Assembly (NCBI GenBank): GCA_945874095.1
Contig: CAMCFM010000191.1
Span: 1 to 7,714, forward strand
Length of the DNA stretch: 7,714 nt
Origin: Candidatus Kuenenia stuttgartensis
Lineage (GTDB): Bacteria > Planctomycetota > Planctomycetia > Isosphaerales > Isosphaeraceae
Reading direction: 5' to 3'
Made by a program: the position numbers and the translations under genes. Below, one piece after another: positions 1-6,336 of this stretch (within the stretch, counting starts at the first letter, position 1; each line of letters begins with the position of its first letter). The notes below the pieces were generated by a model. The model ran no database searches. It worked only from the letters and a program-made list of their open reading frames with translations, and was not told the origin of the DNA.

Positions 1-63
1 GTGGACTTCTTTATCATAAAACAGATCTCCCCCACCTGTAAGAATATCTGGCCAGCCTGACAT
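1..63. other. Left-edge fragment, coding direction unresolved
   Basis: These bases stay open in several readings and are too short to assign. Plus frame 1 is open from the edge to a TGA at 58-60 and would be the tail of an upstream gene ending ...KNIWPA, one base before the sulfatase ATG at 62. Plus frame 3 is open to a TAA at 39-41, ending ...DLPHL. On the minus strand an ATG at 63-61 opens a frame (MSGWPDILTGGGDLFY...) that runs off the edge and would make a divergent gene whose start overlaps the sulfatase start within CATG. The minus reading looks the most protein-like. The TGA-CATGAC layout resembles the junction before the third sulfatase at 3127-3136 and favours a plus-strand upstream gene. 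No family is recognised in any reading. Confidence 0.3.
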
Positions 64-1633
64 GACTAAATCACATTCCCCAATGTCGTATCTCAGACTT
101 CGATTTGCAATCTTTGCAATCGTCGCAAGCGGTATTCAAACCGTTTCCAGCTCTGAATTGCCGGGAGATTCGTCAAAAAGCCCCAATATCCTGATGATCG
201 CAGTCGATGATCTCAACGACTGGGTCGAACCTCTCGGCGGCCACCCACAAGTCAAAACACCGAATTTCAATCGACTGGCCGCTCGGGGAACCGTATTTAC
301 CAACGCCCACTGCCAGGCCCCACTTTGTAACCCTTCCCGAACCAGCGTTTTAACTGGCCTTCGACCTACCACAACCGGTGTTTATGCGTTGGAACCAAGT
401 ATCCGGAAAGTCCCTGGTTTCAAAGATGTCGTCAGCCTGCCACAGGCCTTGGCCGCTGGAGGGTATCAAACAAGCACCACAGGGAAGATCTGGCACGATG
501 CCTATCCCGAGCCTGACGGCAGGAAACCCGGCACTGAATTTGACCTCTGGGGCCTCCATGGCTCGCATGGGCCATTACCACAAATGAAATTCGTGAAAAC
601 TCCATCCCTCATGCCTGCTGTGGACTGGGGCGTATTTCCGAAAGAAGACGCGGAACTCGAAGACTCCAAAGTTGCAGATTGGGCGATCCAGCAATTAAAA
701 TCTCATTTAAAACCGCCATTTTTCCTCGGTGTCGGATTTCGTCGCCCCCATGTCCCATGCTTTGTTCCACAAAAATGGTTCGATCTCTATCCTGAAAATC
801 AGTTGCAACTGCCTCTTGTCAAAGCCAATGATCGAACAGATCTGCCAAAATTTGCCGATTACCTCCACTGGTCACTGCCTGAACCAAGACTAAAGTGGCT
901 TGAACAACAGAATCAATGGAAAAATCTCGTCCGAAGCTACCTCGCATGTATCAGCTTTATGGACGCTCAACTCGGCCGTGTTGTGGATGAAATTGATCGA
1001 CAAAACCTCACTCAAAATACAATCATTGTATTATGGTCAGACCACGGCTGGCATCTTGGCGAAAAAGGAATCACAGGAAAGAATTCGCTTTGGGAACGCT
1101 CGACAAGAGTTCCCTTGATCTGGGCTGGTCCGGGAATCACTCCATCCTCAAGAACCAGCGAACCAGCGGAACTGCTTGATATTTATCCAACACTGCTGGA
1201 ACTTGCGGGATTGCCGGCCAGACCAAATCTGGAAGGCATCAGTCTGGTCCCTCAATTACAACACGCTGCCACACCAAGATTAAAGCCGGCCGTGACAACC
1301 CACGGGCCAGGAAATCACTCTGTCCGAACCACAAACTGGCGATACATCAAATATGCTGACGGTTCCGAAGAACTTTATGATGAGCGAGTGGATCCAAACG
1401 AGTGGCAGAATCTGGCTCGCGACTCAAAATTCAATGAAATTAAAACCGACCTGTCAAAATGGGTGCCAACAAAGAATGCCGCACCAGCCCCTGGAAGTCG
1501 CTCCCGATTGCTCGAAATGAAACCCGATGGAATCTATTGGGAACTCAACAAGATTGACCCTAACATAGAATTACCACAAATCCCGATAGAAAAATTAACT
1601 GAATCAAAAACACCTATGAAAAATCCGAGCTGA
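62..1633 (+). CDS. Exported sulfatase, iduronate-2-sulfatase-like (probable S1_7 type)
   Basis: This is a 523-residue type I sulfatase that would hydrolyse sulfate esters on a glycan outside the cytoplasm. After a Sec-type leader (hydrophobic stretch about 15-30), PNILMIAVDD (41-50) supplies two metal-binding Asp. CNPSR (89-93) is the C-x-P-S-R signature, with Cys89 (codon 326-328) the predicted formylglycine. GKIWH (141-145), FRRPH (226-230), SDHG (326-329) and Lys340 in TGKNSLWERSTRVPL complete the expected active site. The SDHGWHLGEKG and LWERSTRVPL blocks and the C-terminal LYDERVDPNEW are characteristic of iduronate-2-sulfatase relatives. Length is normal and the frame is intact. An alternative start is ATG 83 (residue 8), nearer the hydrophobic core. 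ATG 62 is preferred because MTKSH recurs at the start of the third sulfatase. No clear ribosome binding site is seen. It leads a tight gene cluster. Family is sure; the substrate is inferred only. Confidence 0.96.
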   Translation: MTKSHSPMSYLRLRFAIFAIVASGIQTVSSSELPGDSSKSPNILMIAVDDLNDWVEPLGGHPQVKTPNFNRLAARGTVFTNAHCQAPLCNPSRTSVLTGLRPTTTGVYALEPSIRKVPGFKDVVSLPQALAAGGYQTSTTGKIWHDAYPEPDGRKPGTEFDLWGLHGSHGPLPQMKFVKTPSLMPAVDWGVFPKEDAELEDSKVADWAIQQLKSHLKPPFFLGVGFRRPHVPCFVPQKWFDLYPENQLQLPLVKANDRTDLPKFADYLHWSLPEPRLKWLEQQNQWKNLVRSYLACISFMDAQLGRVVDEIDRQNLTQNTIIVLWSDHGWHLGEKGITGKNSLWERSTRVPLIWAGPGITPSSRTSEPAELLDIYPTLLELAGLPARPNLEGISLVPQLQHAATPRLKPAVTTHGPGNHSVRTTNWRYIKYADGSEELYDERVDPNEWQNLARDSKFNEIKTDLSKWVPTKNAAPAPGSRSRLLEMKPDGIYWELNKIDPNIELPQIPIEKLTESKTPMKNPS

Positions 1634-1656
1634 AAGAGTATCGAAATCCTCCTAAA

Positions 1657-3129
1657 ATGAAAACAGCCCGATTGTATCAAATCACACGACGTTTATTCTT
1701 GCTGGGATGGCTGATCGCAGTTCCATCCGTAATCGCCACTGACATTATTTCAGCCCAGAAATCATCACGCCCAAATATCATATTCATCATCGCCGACGAC
1801 CTTGGCTGGTCCGATCTAGGCTCGTATGGAGCAGATCTCCATGAAACTCCACATCTGGATGAGTTAGCAAAACAGAATATTCGATTCACCCACGCATATT
1901 CTTCGGCCCCTGTATGCTCCCCAACACGGGCAGCCTTCATGACCGGCCTTCATCCAGCTCGGCTTGGAATCACCATCTGGTCTGAAGGAGCCAGAAAGCC
2001 TGACACCTCCCAGAAACTTCTTCCAGGCGACTCGCTCGACCATCTTCCATTGAAATATCAAACCATTGCCGAGAAATTGTCGGCTATCGGTTATCGCACT
2101 GCAACCATTGGAAAGTGGCATCTGGGGGATGCGGATCAAGCCCCTGAAACACAAGGGTTTGAGATCAATATTGGAGGGACTCGCTGGGGTGCTCCACCAA
2201 CATTCTTTTGGCCATTTAAAAATGACAAGCGATTCGGGGGCGAGTTTCGATATGTACCAGGATTGGATTTCGGCAAATCAGACGACTATTTAACTGATCG
2301 ACTCACAGATAAAGCCATGCAGGTGATCGATCAATCAGAAGAAAACCCGTTTTTTCTTTATCTGGCCCATTATGCGCCACATACACCGATTGAAGCACCT
2401 TTAAATCTAGTGGAAAAATATCGTCAGAAGCTGAGACCGGAATATCAGCATCAAAACCCAACATATGCAGCTATGATCGAGAATCTCGATTCAAATGTTG
2501 GACGAATCATCGAACATCTGAAAAAAATTGGCAAGTTTGACAACACCTTGATTGTATTTACATCCGACAACGGCGGCTATCTCGGCGACCCCAAAGGCCG
2601 CAATGGTATCGTCACAACCAACGCCCCACTCAGAAGCGGCAAGGGTTCACTTTATGAGGGTGGGATTCGCGTACCCCTCATTATAAAACTGCCAGATTCG
2701 AATCGCAAACAAAGCATTATAGATGAGCGAGTTGTAACAACCGACCTGCATGAAACCGTTTTAAACATGGCAGGCTATAATTCCGGGAAGAATAGCCAGC
2801 TAAGCGATGGAATCGATCTGAATCCGATGATAAAACATCCCTCATCCGATTGGCCGATCCGGCCTCTCTTTTTTCATTACCCACATTATTATGAAACCAC
2901 ATCGCCAGTCTCAGCCATAATCCACAAAGACTTCAAGCTCTTGCATTATGCCGAAACAGACGGAATTGAGCTTTACGATTTAAGCAAAGATCCATATGAA
3001 ACAAGCAATATTGCACATGCTGAAGAGATTATTGCACAAGAGATGAAGACTCTCCTATTCAAATGGAAGCAATCCGCGGGTGCAAAAGAACCACGAATCA
3101 ATCCGCATTTCCAACCATCAAAGAAATGA
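1657..3129 (+). CDS. Exported sulfatase, arylsulfatase A-like (probable S1_16 type)
   Basis: This is a 490-residue type I sulfatase. RPNIIFIIADDLGWSDLG (38-55) holds the metal-binding Asp47-Asp48. CSPTR (87-91) is the signature, with Cys87 (codon 1915-1917) the predicted formylglycine. IGKWHLG (151-157), HYAPHTP with His242, SDNGG (303-307) and Lys329 in RSGKGSLYEGGIRVP follow in the usual order. The block QGFEINIGGTRWGAPPTFF (166-184) is typical of planctomycete arylsulfatase A-like enzymes. The leader is distinctive: TRRLFLL (10-16) fits the twin-arginine consensus and precedes a hydrophobic stretch to about residue 27, so Tat export is possible, unlike the two flanking sulfatases. It starts 23 bases after the previous stop without a clear ribosome binding site, and its TGA overlaps the next ATG as ATGA. 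The natural substrate cannot be read from the sequence. Confidence 0.96.
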   Translation: MKTARLYQITRRLFLLGWLIAVPSVIATDIISAQKSSRPNIIFIIADDLGWSDLGSYGADLHETPHLDELAKQNIRFTHAYSSAPVCSPTRAAFMTGLHPARLGITIWSEGARKPDTSQKLLPGDSLDHLPLKYQTIAEKLSAIGYRTATIGKWHLGDADQAPETQGFEINIGGTRWGAPPTFFWPFKNDKRFGGEFRYVPGLDFGKSDDYLTDRLTDKAMQVIDQSEENPFFLYLAHYAPHTPIEAPLNLVEKYRQKLRPEYQHQNPTYAAMIENLDSNVGRIIEHLKKIGKFDNTLIVFTSDNGGYLGDPKGRNGIVTTNAPLRSGKGSLYEGGIRVPLIIKLPDSNRKQSIIDERVVTTDLHETVLNMAGYNSGKNSQLSDGIDLNPMIKHPSSDWPIRPLFFHYPHYYETTSPVSAIIHKDFKLLHYAETDGIELYDLSKDPYETSNIAHAEEIIAQEMKTLLFKWKQSAGAKEPRINPHFQPSKK

Positions 3130-4487
3130 CCATGACAAAATCACATCTGGCCGTATTTCTGATCCTGGGTTACGCCACCAGCACGTATTCTGAAGAGAAA
3201 CGTCCAAATATCATTTTCATCATGGCTGATGATCTTGGTAGAAATGACATTTCGTTTTATGGTGAGAACAAGAATGGTGTTGAAACACCAAATATTGATC
3301 GTATTTTCCGTTCCGGTATCGCGTTCCAGAATTTCCATGCAAATTCGCCTGTCTGTTCACCGACGCGCGCTGCACTGATGACAGGTTTATATCCTGACAG
3401 GGCTGGTGTTCCTGGAGTAGTCCGCCAGGATCAAGCCGAAAATTGGGGGCATCTTCGTCATGATTTAAAGTTGCTCCCAAGCCAATTAAAAAGCTTGGGA
3501 TATCAGACCTCGATGATTGGCAAGTGGCATTTGGGATATGAATCGCCCAATATACCGAATGACCGTGGATTCGACCATTTCCATGGCTTTTTAGGTGATA
3601 TGATGGATGATTATGAGACGCACCTTCGAATCGGTAAAAACTGGATGCGACATAACCTCGAGGAAATTCAGCCCAAAGGTCATGCCACAGATCTATTCAC
3701 AAGCTGGGCCGTGGATGAAGTGAAATCGCTGTCATCGAAAGCTCAGCCCTTTTTCTTGTATCTGGCCTATAATGCACCTCATGCCCCAATTCAGCCGGGG
3801 CTTTCATGGCTTGATAAAGTCCGCAAATCAAGACCTGAATTGACTGAAAAACGTGCTAAACTCGCGGCATTGATTGAACAGATGGATGATGGAATTGGCC
3901 AGATTCTCGATACGGTAAAATCATCCGGCATTGAAAACAAGACATTGATTGTATTTACATCCGATAATGGTGGGCAATTGAATCTGAGTGCTGACAACGG
4001 CCCTTGGCGTGGCTCAAAAGGCCAGACTTTTGACGGCGGCCTCAGAGTCGTTTGTGGAGCAACCTGGCCCACCCATATTCCAGCAGGTTTAAAGACCCAT
4101 ATCACATCAGCAACCTTCGATTGGTATCCAACTCTGATTGAAATGGCAGGCGGTGATTTATCAAAAATTTCCTCAGACGGAAAATCGCTTCAACCTGTCC
4201 TGGAAAACCCTTCGAATATTGCACCGTATGAAAATCGCGAGTTGTATTTTGTCCGTCGTGAAGGTGGTTTACCTTACTCCGGTAAAACCATTGAGGCACT
4301 TCGTTTAGGCGACTGGAAAATCGTTCTGAATACTCCATTTGAACCAGCTCAGCTGTTTCATTTAAGAGACGACCCATTTGAAACCCGCGATTTATCTGAC
4401 GATCAACCGATCAAGAAACGCGAGCTGATCCAGCGTCTTCAATATCACATTCAGCGCGGTGGTCAAATCACCTGGCAAATCAAATAA
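3126..4487 (+). CDS. Exported sulfatase, arylsulfatase/GALNS-like
   Basis: This is a type I sulfatase of 453 residues from ATG 3126, which overlaps the previous stop as ATGA. ATG 3132 (MTKSHLAVFL...) is an equally good start and matches the first sulfatase. An ATG at 3063 in the same frame lies deep in the previous gene and would put a non-signal extension before the leader. The leader is short and Sec-like, ending near TYSEE. Numbered from 3126, RPNIIFIMADDLG holds Asp35-Asp36. CSPTR starts at Cys77 (codon 3354-3356), the predicted formylglycine. IGKWHLG (131-137), NAPHAP with His219, SDNGG (279-283) and Lys298 in RGSKG follow. GGLRVVCGATWP departs from the common GGIRVP form by having Val for Pro. 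The middle block GFDHFHGFLGDMMDDYETH differs from both neighbours, so a different substrate site is likely. The subfamily was not determined. Confidence 0.95.
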   Translation: MTMTKSHLAVFLILGYATSTYSEEKRPNIIFIMADDLGRNDISFYGENKNGVETPNIDRIFRSGIAFQNFHANSPVCSPTRAALMTGLYPDRAGVPGVVRQDQAENWGHLRHDLKLLPSQLKSLGYQTSMIGKWHLGYESPNIPNDRGFDHFHGFLGDMMDDYETHLRIGKNWMRHNLEEIQPKGHATDLFTSWAVDEVKSLSSKAQPFFLYLAYNAPHAPIQPGLSWLDKVRKSRPELTEKRAKLAALIEQMDDGIGQILDTVKSSGIENKTLIVFTSDNGGQLNLSADNGPWRGSKGQTFDGGLRVVCGATWPTHIPAGLKTHITSATFDWYPTLIEMAGGDLSKISSDGKSLQPVLENPSNIAPYENRELYFVRREGGLPYSGKTIEALRLGDWKIVLNTPFEPAQLFHLRDDPFETRDLSDDQPIKKRELIQRLQYHIQRGGQITWQIK

Positions 4488-4490
4488 GGA
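4486..4490 (+). promoter_or_regulatory. Ribosome binding site of the NHL-repeat gene
   Basis: AAGGA overlaps the TAA stop of the third sulfatase and lies nine bases before ATG 4500. It is one of only two convincing Shine-Dalgarno-like sites in the window, the other preceding the enolase-family gene at 7134. It supports translation from 4500, though ATG 4506 (residue 3) is also within reach. Confidence 0.55.
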
Positions 4491-4499
4491 ATCTTCGTA

Positions 4500-5597
4500 A
4501 TGATCATGAGAACACTTTGGATTCCTGTTTTTGGGATATCGATGATCATATCGTCTGTATCTGCCCAAAAGATTGAACTTGTTACTGGAGGGGGTCAATC
4601 AGCCCCTCCATGTGATGCCAGGTCTTTACAATTAAAAGAGCCATTTTATAGTGAAACAGACCCTCAGGGGCGACTTGTCATTGCGGAAATGGCGGATGGT
4701 CAGCGAATTTTGAGAATGGATAAATCAGGACTGGTAGAATTGATTGCGGGTACTGGCAAAAAAGGGAAACCCGTTGAAGGATCACAAAACGCTCTGGAAG
4801 CTTCGTTTGACGGGATCCACAATTTTGCGATTGATCCGAAAACAGGCGATATTTATATTGCCGATACCTGGAACTGTGTTGTTCGCAAATATCATGCAAA
4901 ATCCAGGACCATCTCGACAATTGCAGGAACTGGAAACAAAGGATTTGGCGGTGATCATGGAGACGCTTTAAAAGCATACCTTGGAGGAATTTATTGCGTC
5001 GCTCTTGATCCGTCAGGAAACAACCTCTATTTAGCTGATCTTCATAATTATTGTATTCGAGTGGTGAATCTGAAATCAGGTTTGATCAAACCTGTGGCTG
5101 GAAATGGTAAAAAGGGGAAACCAATTGAAGGTGGAATTGCAACTGAGGAACCTCTGGTTGATCCACGTGCGGTTGCAGTCGATCAAAACAACAAGATTTA
5201 TGTCCTGGAACGTGGTGGGAATGCATTAAGGGTTGTAGACCCCAATGGACGAATCCGAACTGTTGTGAACCTGGCTGGCAAGAAAGGCATCCATGGTTCG
5301 AATGGGGCTGCTCTGGATTGTGAAATGAATGGCCCGAAACATATTCAGATTGATCGTAAAAACAGAGTTTTGGTTGCAGATGCTGAAAATCATCAAATAT
5401 TGCGATATGACCCCATTACGGAACGTGTGGAACGACTCGCTGGTGTTGGAAAGGCTGGTATTGGTGGTTTAAATGGATCACCAACAGAAGCAATGTTGAA
5501 TCGACCTCATGGGGTCTTTGAATTACCTGACAGCGATATCATCATCACTGACAGTTACAATAATCGCATACTGAAGATTCTGAAGGCGAAAGACTGA
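4500..5597 (+). CDS. Exported NHL-repeat six-bladed beta-propeller protein
   Basis: This 365-residue protein has a Sec-type leader (MIMRTLWIPVFGISMIISS, predicted cleavage near residues 22-23 at VSAQ) followed almost entirely by NHL-type repeats. Six blades can be traced, at about 44-84, 100-143, 160-200, 217-258, 276-314 and 333-363. Telling strands are GDIYIADTWNCVVRKY, NNLYLADLHNYCIRVV, NRVLVADAENHQILRY and IIITDSYNNRILKI. The linkers repeat a glycine-rich pattern, such as IAGTGKKGKPVEG, IAGTGNKGFGG and VAGNGKKGKPIEG. NHL propellers usually bind proteins, glycans or nucleic acid, and some are lyases or hydrolases. No catalytic signature is obvious here, so a binding or scaffold role outside the cytoplasm is only an inference. 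It lies 12 bases after the third sulfatase and five before the glycosylase gene. ATGATCAT occurs twice near the start, at 4500-4507 and 4542-4549. Confidence 0.92.
   Translation: MIMRTLWIPVFGISMIISSVSAQKIELVTGGGQSAPPCDARSLQLKEPFYSETDPQGRLVIAEMADGQRILRMDKSGLVELIAGTGKKGKPVEGSQNALEASFDGIHNFAIDPKTGDIYIADTWNCVVRKYHAKSRTISTIAGTGNKGFGGDHGDALKAYLGGIYCVALDPSGNNLYLADLHNYCIRVVNLKSGLIKPVAGNGKKGKPIEGGIATEEPLVDPRAVAVDQNNKIYVLERGGNALRVVDPNGRIRTVVNLAGKKGIHGSNGAALDCEMNGPKHIQIDRKNRVLVADAENHQILRYDPITERVERLAGVGKAGIGGLNGSPTEAMLNRPHGVFELPDSDIIITDSYNNRILKILKAKD
4586..4610 (+). repeat. GC-rich 8-base-pair hairpin early in the NHL gene
   Basis: TGGAGGGG (4586-4593) and CCCCTCCA (4603-4610) are exact reverse complements around a nine-base loop. 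The stem is GC-rich and lies 87 bases into the coding region, just after the leader peptide segment, encoding TGGGQSAPP. It could slow ribosomes or stabilise a processed mRNA end. It may equally be a by-product of Gly and Pro codons. Confidence 0.4.
5077..5094. repeat. Perfect 18-base palindrome inside the NHL gene
   Basis: CAGGTTTGATCAAACCTG reads identically on both strands with no spacer. It encodes the end of the third propeller blade (SGLIKPV, about residues 193-199). The dyad has the size of a typical dimeric repressor site, but its position well inside a coding region makes a regulatory role uncertain. No second copy was noticed in the window. Confidence 0.5.
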
Positions 5598-5602
5598 TCA
5601 AA

Positions 5603-6220
5603 ATGCCAAAGAAAACATCCTCTCTTGAGCCTTGGTCTGAGGCCATTGCGCATTTGAAATCGGTCGATCAGAAGCTATCTGATTTGATTGTTAAGGTTGG
5701 GCCATGCCAGTTGAAACCTACTGACGATTATTTAAAAACCTTGACCCAAGCCATCATATCACAGCAGATATCGACAAAAGCAGCCGAAACGATTTTCGGA
5801 CGCGTTTCCATACCGATATACGGCAAGTGGACCGCTGATTCGATGACGTGTCTGAATAGTCATTTTTTACAAAGTTGTGGAGTTTCACAGCAGAAACGCA
5901 ATTACATCTTAAGTCTTCTGGATTGCGTGGGAAGTGGTCGCCTGAATTTAAATCAGATTCACCTCCTTGAAGATGAAGCAATTATCGAAACTCTGACACA
6001 GGTCAGAGGTATTGGTCGTTGGACAGCCGAAATGTTTCTTATATTTGGTCTCAATCGCCCCGATGTTTTGCCTGTGGCAGACCTCGAAATCAAATCCGCA
6101 ATCAAACGACATTTCGAATTATCGATAGATCCCAAACCTAAAGAATTCGAGCGGTTTACACAAGACTGGAGGCCTTACCGAACAGTCGCCATGTGGTATC
6201 TGTGGCGACTATCAGACTAG
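5603..6220 (+). CDS. AlkA-family DNA-3-methyladenine glycosylase (HhH-GPD)
   Basis: This 205-residue cytoplasmic protein has no leader and fits the HhH-GPD base-excision repair superfamily, which removes alkylated bases such as 3-methyladenine by cutting the N-glycosidic bond. LTQAIISQQISTKAAETIF (47-65) is the conserved first helical block of AlkA relatives. VRGIGRWTAEMFLIFGL (134-150) is the helix-hairpin-helix and following helix. LPVADLEIK (156-164) contains Asp160, which aligns with the catalytic Asp of AlkA (Asp238 in E. coli). No Cys cluster for an iron-sulfur centre follows, which argues against Nth or MutY. It lacks the N-terminal domain of E. coli AlkA and so is the compact form. 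It starts five bases after the NHL stop with no good ribosome binding site close by, suggesting translational coupling. A DNA repair gene here looks unrelated in function to the sulfatases and may simply be co-transcribed. Confidence 0.93.
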   Translation: MPKKTSSLEPWSEAIAHLKSVDQKLSDLIVKVGPCQLKPTDDYLKTLTQAIISQQISTKAAETIFGRVSIPIYGKWTADSMTCLNSHFLQSCGVSQQKRNYILSLLDCVGSGRLNLNQIHLLEDEAIIETLTQVRGIGRWTAEMFLIFGLNRPDVLPVADLEIKSAIKRHFELSIDPKPKEFERFTQDWRPYRTVAMWYLWRLSD

Positions 6221-6257
6221 ACTGATGTTCCCAAAAGCCTAATAAATCGAGTGGCTT
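6184..6257 (+). terminator. Inverted-repeat cluster at the operon end, possible terminator
   Basis: Three inverted repeats follow one another. AGTCGCCA (6184-6191) pairs with TGGCGACT (6203-6210) inside the end of the glycosylase gene, extended by two G-T pairs. ATCAG (6211-6215) pairs with CTGAT (6222-6226) around its TAG stop at 6218-6220. AAGCC (6235-6239) pairs with GGCTT (6253-6257) and is followed by a T-rich but interrupted stretch. None has the clean T-run of a standard intrinsic terminator. Stems this short occur by chance, so only their position at the operon end gives them weight. Confidence 0.3.
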
Positions 6258-6336
6258 GCTTTAGTATTTCCGGCAAACTCTCAGACACAAGGTTTACCCA
6301 TGAAATCTACTCAAAAGAACTTGCCTTGAGGGGGCA
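6221..6336. other. Convergent spacer between the operon and the cytochrome gene
   Basis: These 116 bases separate the glycosylase stop from the minus-strand cytochrome stop. Besides the AAGCC/GGCTT repeat, CTCAA (6310-6314) pairs with TTGAG (6326-6330), on the downstream side of the cytochrome gene, without a clear U-run on that strand. The only small open frame noticed starts at ATG 6300 and encodes nine residues, with nothing to support it as a gene. The minus-strand reading past the cytochrome stop meets another stop within about ten codons, so the short cytochrome is not simply a larger protein interrupted by one nonsense codon. Confidence 0.6.

Larger units (their letters stand above)
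62..6220 (+). other. Probable five-gene operon: three sulfatases, NHL protein, DNA glycosylase
   Basis: Five plus-strand genes follow with gaps of 23 bases, a 4-base ATGA overlap, 12 bases and 5 bases, which leaves no room for separate promoters or terminators outside coding sequence. The next gene at the right is convergent, which closes the unit. Whether it begins at 62 or further left is unknown because only 61 bases lie upstream and no promoter is evident there. Four of the five products carry export signals, while the glycosylase does not. Confidence 0.75.

Noticed and set aside
1864..2154. Minus-strand open frame of 96 codons
   Set aside because: It is antisense to the second sulfatase across its formylglycine region. 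Its length fits a chance shadow of a conserved gene.
3063..3125. Upstream start at 3063 for the third sulfatase
   Set aside because: It would overlap the second sulfatase by 67 bases and add a charged segment before the leader. ATG 3126 or 3132 begins directly at the signal peptide.
3475..3500. Inverted repeat TCCCAAGC/GCTTGGGA inside the third sulfatase
   Set aside because: An eight-base stem with a ten-base loop is expected about once by chance in a window this size, and its mid-gene position suggests no role.
3791..4105. Minus-strand open frame of 104 codons
   Set aside because: It is wholly antisense to the conserved core of the third sulfatase and has no recognisable domain.
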